Source of the DNA: Nocardioides aquaticus
GTDB lineage: Bacteria; Actinomycetota; Actinomycetes; Propionibacteriales; Nocardioidaceae
Reading direction: 5' to 3'
NCBI RefSeq assembly: GCF_018459925.1
Contig: NZ_CP075371.1
Span: forward strand, 1,860,001 to 1,924,000
DNA length: 64,000 nt
The notes below the pieces were generated by a model, which saw only the letters and a list, made by a program, of their open reading frames with translations, made no database searches and was not told the origin of the DNA. Within the stretch, counting starts at the first letter, position 1. Each line of letters starts with the position of its first letter. The translations under genes and the position numbers were made by a program. Below, one piece after another: positions 61,148 through 64,000 of the stretch.

Positions 61148-61825
61148 TCAGAACAGCCGGGTGGTCGGGTCGTCCAGCCCGCGGAGCGCGTCGTAGTCCA
61201 CGACACGGCAGGCGATGCCGCGGTCGGTGGCCAGCACCCGCGCCTGCGGCTTGATCTCCTGGGCGGCGAAGATCCCGCGCACCGGGGCCAGCAGGGGGTC
61301 GCGGTTCAGGAGCTCCAGGTAGCGGGTGAGCTGCTCGACGCCGTCGATGTCGCCGCGCCGCTTGATCTCGACGGCCACCGACGCGCCGCCGGCGTCGCGG
61401 CACATCAGGTCCACCGGGCCGATCGCGGTCGGGAACTCCCGGCGTACCAGGGACAGGCCCTCGTCGAGCGTGGCCGGGTGCTCGGCCAGCAGCGCCTGGA
61501 GGTGCTTCTCGACGCCGTCCTTGACCAGGCCGGGATCGACACCGAGGTCGTGGCTGGAGTCGTGGATGACCTCGGTCAGCAGGATCCGCAGCGTGTCGTC
61601 GGTCTTGGGGCTGCTCACCACCCACTCCAGGGTGCCGTCGTCGGTGGTCTGCTCACGCAGGGTGCACGGGGGCGACATCCAGTTCAGGGGCTTGTACGAC
61701 CCCCCGTCGGCGTGGACGAGCACCGAGCCGTCGGCCTTGATCATCAGCACCCGGGTGGCCGGGGGGAGATGGGCGGTCAAACGTCCGGCGTAGTCCACCT
61801 GGCAGGTCGCGACGACGAGTCTCAC
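61148..61825 (-). CDS. nucS: Endonuclease NucS (non-canonical mismatch repair)
   Basis: 225 residues. N-terminal DNA-binding domain ([40 protein letters not shown]) and RecB-like nuclease domain with [26 protein letters not shown] (Asp, Glu and Lys near 139-154). It cuts both strands at mismatches in Actinobacteria lacking MutS/MutL. Located a few genes after atpC, as is common in the phylum. GTG start. Confidence 0.95.
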   Translation of the reverse strand: MRLVVATCQVDYAGRLTAHLPPATRVLMIKADGSVLVHADGGSYKPLNWMSPPCTLREQTTDDGTLEWVVSSPKTDDTLRILLTEVIHDSSHDLGVDPGLVKDGVEKHLQALLAEHPATLDEGLSLVRREFPTAIGPVDLMCRDAGGASVAVEIKRRGDIDGVEQLTRYLELLNRDPLLAPVRGIFAAQEIKPQARVLATDRGIACRVVDYDALRGLDDPTTRLF

Positions 61826-61841
61826 GGGCGACGAATCTACG

Positions 61842-61864
61842 TCACATTCCGGTTACTGGTGTGA
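61842..61864. promoter_or_regulatory. Everted TCACA-N13-TGTGA repeat in the nucS/symporter promoter region
   Basis: Two perfect CRP half-sites face outward, 13 nt apart, between divergent nucS and the symporter gene. This is not the standard orientation, so regulation is uncertain. Confidence 0.3.
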
Positions 61865-61920
61865 TCGGTGGGGTCGAAGGCCTTGCGGCCCGCGGGACGG
61901 CGCGGGCAGGGTGTGTGCGC

Positions 61921-63504
61921 ATGACGCCACCCATGCTGACGCCCATGGTCGAGGCCGCCACCGACGGGTGGTTGGCGCGCGTCGAGGACGCGGTCAGCAG
62001 CGCCTTCGACCCCGTCGCCACCGCCGTGAGCGGGGTGATCTTCTACTCCGTGCCCCTGGGCGGCGCCGAGTTCCCGCTGATCGTGGGCTGGCTGGTCATC
62101 GCCGCGACGATCTTCACGATCTACTTCCGGGGCATCCAGTTCCGCAAGCTGGGGGTGGCGCTCGACCTGGTCCGCGGCAAGTACTCCCGGCACAGCGACC
62201 CGGGCGAGATCACGCACTTCCAGGCGTTGTCCTCCGCGGTCTCGGGCACGGTCGGCCTGGGCAACATCGCGGGCGTCGGCGCCGCGGTGACCCTCGGCGG
62301 TCCCGGCGCCACGTTCTGGATGATCCTGGCGGGACTGCTCGGCATGTGCACCAAGTTCGTCGAGTGCACGCTGGGGGTGAAGTACCGCGAGGTCCACGAG
62401 GACGGCACCGTCTCCGGCGGCCCCTTCCGCTACCTCCCGGTGGCCTTCGAGCGGTTCGGCCCGGTGGTCTCCAAGTCGTTCACCGGCATCTTCGCGGTCG
62501 CCCTGCTGCTCTTCGGCGCCATCGGCGGCAACATGTTCCAGGCCAACCAGACCTTCGCCCAGGCCCAGGAGGTCACCGGCGGCGCGGACGGCCTCCTCGG
62601 CTCCTCCGGCTCGGCGCTGATCTTCGGCATCGTGATGGCGCTGCTCGTCGGCGCGGTCATCCTCGGCGGCGTCCAGTCCATCGGCAAGGTCACCTCCGGC
62701 CTGGTCCCGATGATGGCCTTCATCTACCTCGGGGCCTGCCTGCTGGTCATCATCGGCAACATCGACCACGTCGGGGACGCGTTCGCCACGATCATCACCG
62801 GGGCGTTCAACCCCGAGGGCGTCGCCGGCGGTGCCGTCGGCGTGCTGATCATCGGCTTCCAGCGCGCGGCGTTCTCCAACGAGGCCGGGGTCGGCTCGGC
62901 ACCGATCGCGCACTCCGCGGTCAAGACCCGGCACCCGGTCAGCGAGGGCTTCGTGGCCCTCTTCGAGCCCTTCATCGACACCGTCGTCATCTGCACGATG
63001 ACCGCGCTGACGATCGTCATCGCCGACACCGCCTACTACTCCGAGCAGCGCGGGATCGTCGCCGGCGGCGGCGACGTCCCCGACGGCGTCGTGGTGACCT
63101 CGGACGCCTTCGAGTCCTTCCTGCCGCAGTTCCCGGTGATCCTGGCCATCGCGGTGGCGCTCTTCGCCTTCTCCACGCTGATCACCTGGAGCTACTACAC
63201 GCAGAAGGCGTGGACGGCGCTGGTCGGCCGCAGCCCTGCCAAGGAGCTCGGCTTCAAGATCGTCTTCTGCTGCTTCACCGTGATCGGCACCGTGATCTCC
63301 TTCGGCTCGGTGCTCACCTTCGCCGACTCGATGCTCTTCGTCTGCGCGATCTTCAACCTCCTGGGCTGCTACCTGCTGCTGCCGGTGGTCCGCCGCGAGA
63401 TGCGCAGCTTCCTCGACGGTCTCAAGTCGGGCGAGATCTCCAAGGTCCCGAAGGACGAGCGCACCAACCCGGCCTCCACCCTGCCGATCGTCGGCGACGA
63501 GTGA
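61921..63504 (+). CDS. Alanine/glycine:cation symporter (AGCS family)
   Basis: 527 residues, about eleven helices. Family signatures: SSAVSGTVGLGNIAGVGAAVTLGGPGATFWMI, GGPFRYL, FSNEAGVGSAPIAH and WSYYTQKAW. It imports alanine or glycine with Na+. ATG 61921 was selected because the family N-terminus is short; an open extension back to 61861 is possible. Divergent from nucS. Confidence 0.92.
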   Translation: MTPPMLTPMVEAATDGWLARVEDAVSSAFDPVATAVSGVIFYSVPLGGAEFPLIVGWLVIAATIFTIYFRGIQFRKLGVALDLVRGKYSRHSDPGEITHFQALSSAVSGTVGLGNIAGVGAAVTLGGPGATFWMILAGLLGMCTKFVECTLGVKYREVHEDGTVSGGPFRYLPVAFERFGPVVSKSFTGIFAVALLLFGAIGGNMFQANQTFAQAQEVTGGADGLLGSSGSALIFGIVMALLVGAVILGGVQSIGKVTSGLVPMMAFIYLGACLLVIIGNIDHVGDAFATIITGAFNPEGVAGGAVGVLIIGFQRAAFSNEAGVGSAPIAHSAVKTRHPVSEGFVALFEPFIDTVVICTMTALTIVIADTAYYSEQRGIVAGGGDVPDGVVVTSDAFESFLPQFPVILAIAVALFAFSTLITWSYYTQKAWTALVGRSPAKELGFKIVFCCFTVIGTVISFGSVLTFADSMLFVCAIFNLLGCYLLLPVVRREMRSFLDGLKSGEISKVPKDERTNPASTLPIVGDE

Positions 63505-63532
63505 GCCCGGCGTACCAGTGAACTAAGTCACG

Positions 63533-63562
63533 CGGGGGCCCGGTCACGACACCGGGCCCCCG
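63533..63562 (+). terminator. Terminator after the symporter gene
   Basis: CGGGGGCCCGGT (63533-63544) pairs perfectly with ACCGGGCCCCCG (63551-63562) around a 6-nt loop. Confidence 0.8.
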
Positions 63563-63578
63563 TGGCACGATGCCCGGC

Positions 63579-64000
63579 ATGACCAGCGCTCCCGTGACCG
63601 CGACCACCTCCGCCGACCCGGCCCAGGACCCCTCGGTCCCCGGGCGCACGTTCCGCACCGTGGGCGTGATCGGCCTGGGCACGATGGGCGCCGGGATCGT
63701 GGAGGTCTTCGCCCGGCACGGGTTCGACGTGATCGGTGTCGACGTCGACACCGAGGGCGTCGACCGCGGCCGCCAGCACCTGGAGAACTCGACCGGGCGC
63801 GCGGTCAGCCGCGGCAAGCTCGGTGAGGACGAGCAGGCCGAGCTGCTGGGCCGGGTCCGCTACGCCACCGACATCGCCGACCTGGCCGGGGCCGACCTGG
63901 TCGTCGAGGCCGTCGTGGAGTCGTTGGAGGTCAAGAAGGGCATCTTCCGCGCGCTGGAGCAGGTCGTCGCCCCGGGCGCGGTGCTGGCCACGAACACCTC
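63579..64000 (+). CDS. 3-hydroxyacyl-CoA (3-hydroxybutyryl-CoA) dehydrogenase, N-terminal part
   Basis: 140 codons are visible before the window ends. After a 25-residue Thr/Ala/Pro leader, the NAD motif GVIGLGTMGAGIVEVFARHGFDV and ADLVVEAVVESLEVKKGIFRAL with VLATNTS (active-site Ser/Asn loop) mark this family. It oxidises 3-hydroxyacyl-CoA in fatty-acid breakdown or the ethylmalonyl-CoA route; the mutase 5 kb upstream fits the latter by inference. Confidence 0.88.
   Translation, partial: MTSAPVTATTSADPAQDPSVPGRTFRTVGVIGLGTMGAGIVEVFARHGFDVIGVDVDTEGVDRGRQHLENSTGRAVSRGKLGEDEQAELLGRVRYATDIADLAGADLVVEAVVESLEVKKGIFRALEQVVAPGAVLATNT

Overview
This is a chromosomal core segment of a high-GC actinobacterium. 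Very high GC, many GTG starts, GTGA/ATGA stop-start overlaps, WhiB1, RsrA-type anti-sigma factor, Kgd-type 2-oxoglutarate dehydrogenase, NucS and nickel superoxide dismutase all point there. The overall set best fits the Nocardioidaceae (Propionibacteriales), but that family-level placement is inference. Every large gene is housekeeping or regulatory. I see no prophage, insertion sequence, CRISPR array or plasmid function.

Layout. (1) 0-11 kb: rsgA-aroA, a DoxX protein, SRAP, a hydrolase, sigR-rsrA (thiol stress), ribosomal bL37, a thioesterase/GNAT/ThDP-enzyme cluster, DUF2785, a PdtaS-type sensor kinase and whiB1. Much of this order (rsgA, aroA, SRAP, sigR/sigH, rsrA/rshA, pdtaS, whiB1, with the desaturase and its reductase) is also found together in Mycobacterium tuberculosis. 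(2) 11-20.5 kb: a SigB/SigF-type sigma factor, a 1,095-residue hybrid kinase, sodN/sodX, malic enzyme, two oxidoreductases, and an ECF sigma factor with a membrane partner. (3) 20.5-28.7 kb: a TetR repressor divergent from an acyl desaturase operon, then DUF6104 and an acetoacetate-decarboxylase-like protein beside kgd. (4) 28.8-31.8 kb: a lipoprotein, an LCP ligase, two long charged coiled-coil proteins and tRNA-Arg. (5) 31.9-41.5 kb: argS-lysA-hom-thrC-thrB-rho, a one-domain response regulator and rpmE. (6) 41.5-53.4 kb: prfA-prmC-sua5-wecA and the full atpI/Z-BEFHAGDC operon. (7) 53.4-64 kb: DUF2550, an MFS exporter, cobalamin adenosyltransferase, a B12 mutase, an iron-box-preceded Cys-rich small protein, DAAO, NucS, an alanine/glycine:cation symporter and the start of a 3-hydroxyacyl-CoA dehydrogenase.

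Regulatory logic readable from the DNA: a sigR autoregulatory promoter and a matching consensus sigma-R promoter in front of rpmE link thiol stress to ribosome composition. A near-perfect palindrome overlaps the start of the desaturase promoter and faces its TetR gene. CRP-like sites precede the atp operon and whiB1. A DtxR/IdeR-like iron box precedes a small Cys-rich protein. Several genes have a TANNNT hexamer 6-8 nt before the start codon, which suggests leaderless transcripts.

Data quality: six single-base frameshifts, all one G short in a plus-strand G run, break LCP (twice), hom, thrB (twice) and rho between 29.6 and 39.5 kb. The tRNA-Arg acceptor stem may carry a seventh. Because rho and threonine synthesis are core functions, sequencing or assembly error is the likeliest cause.
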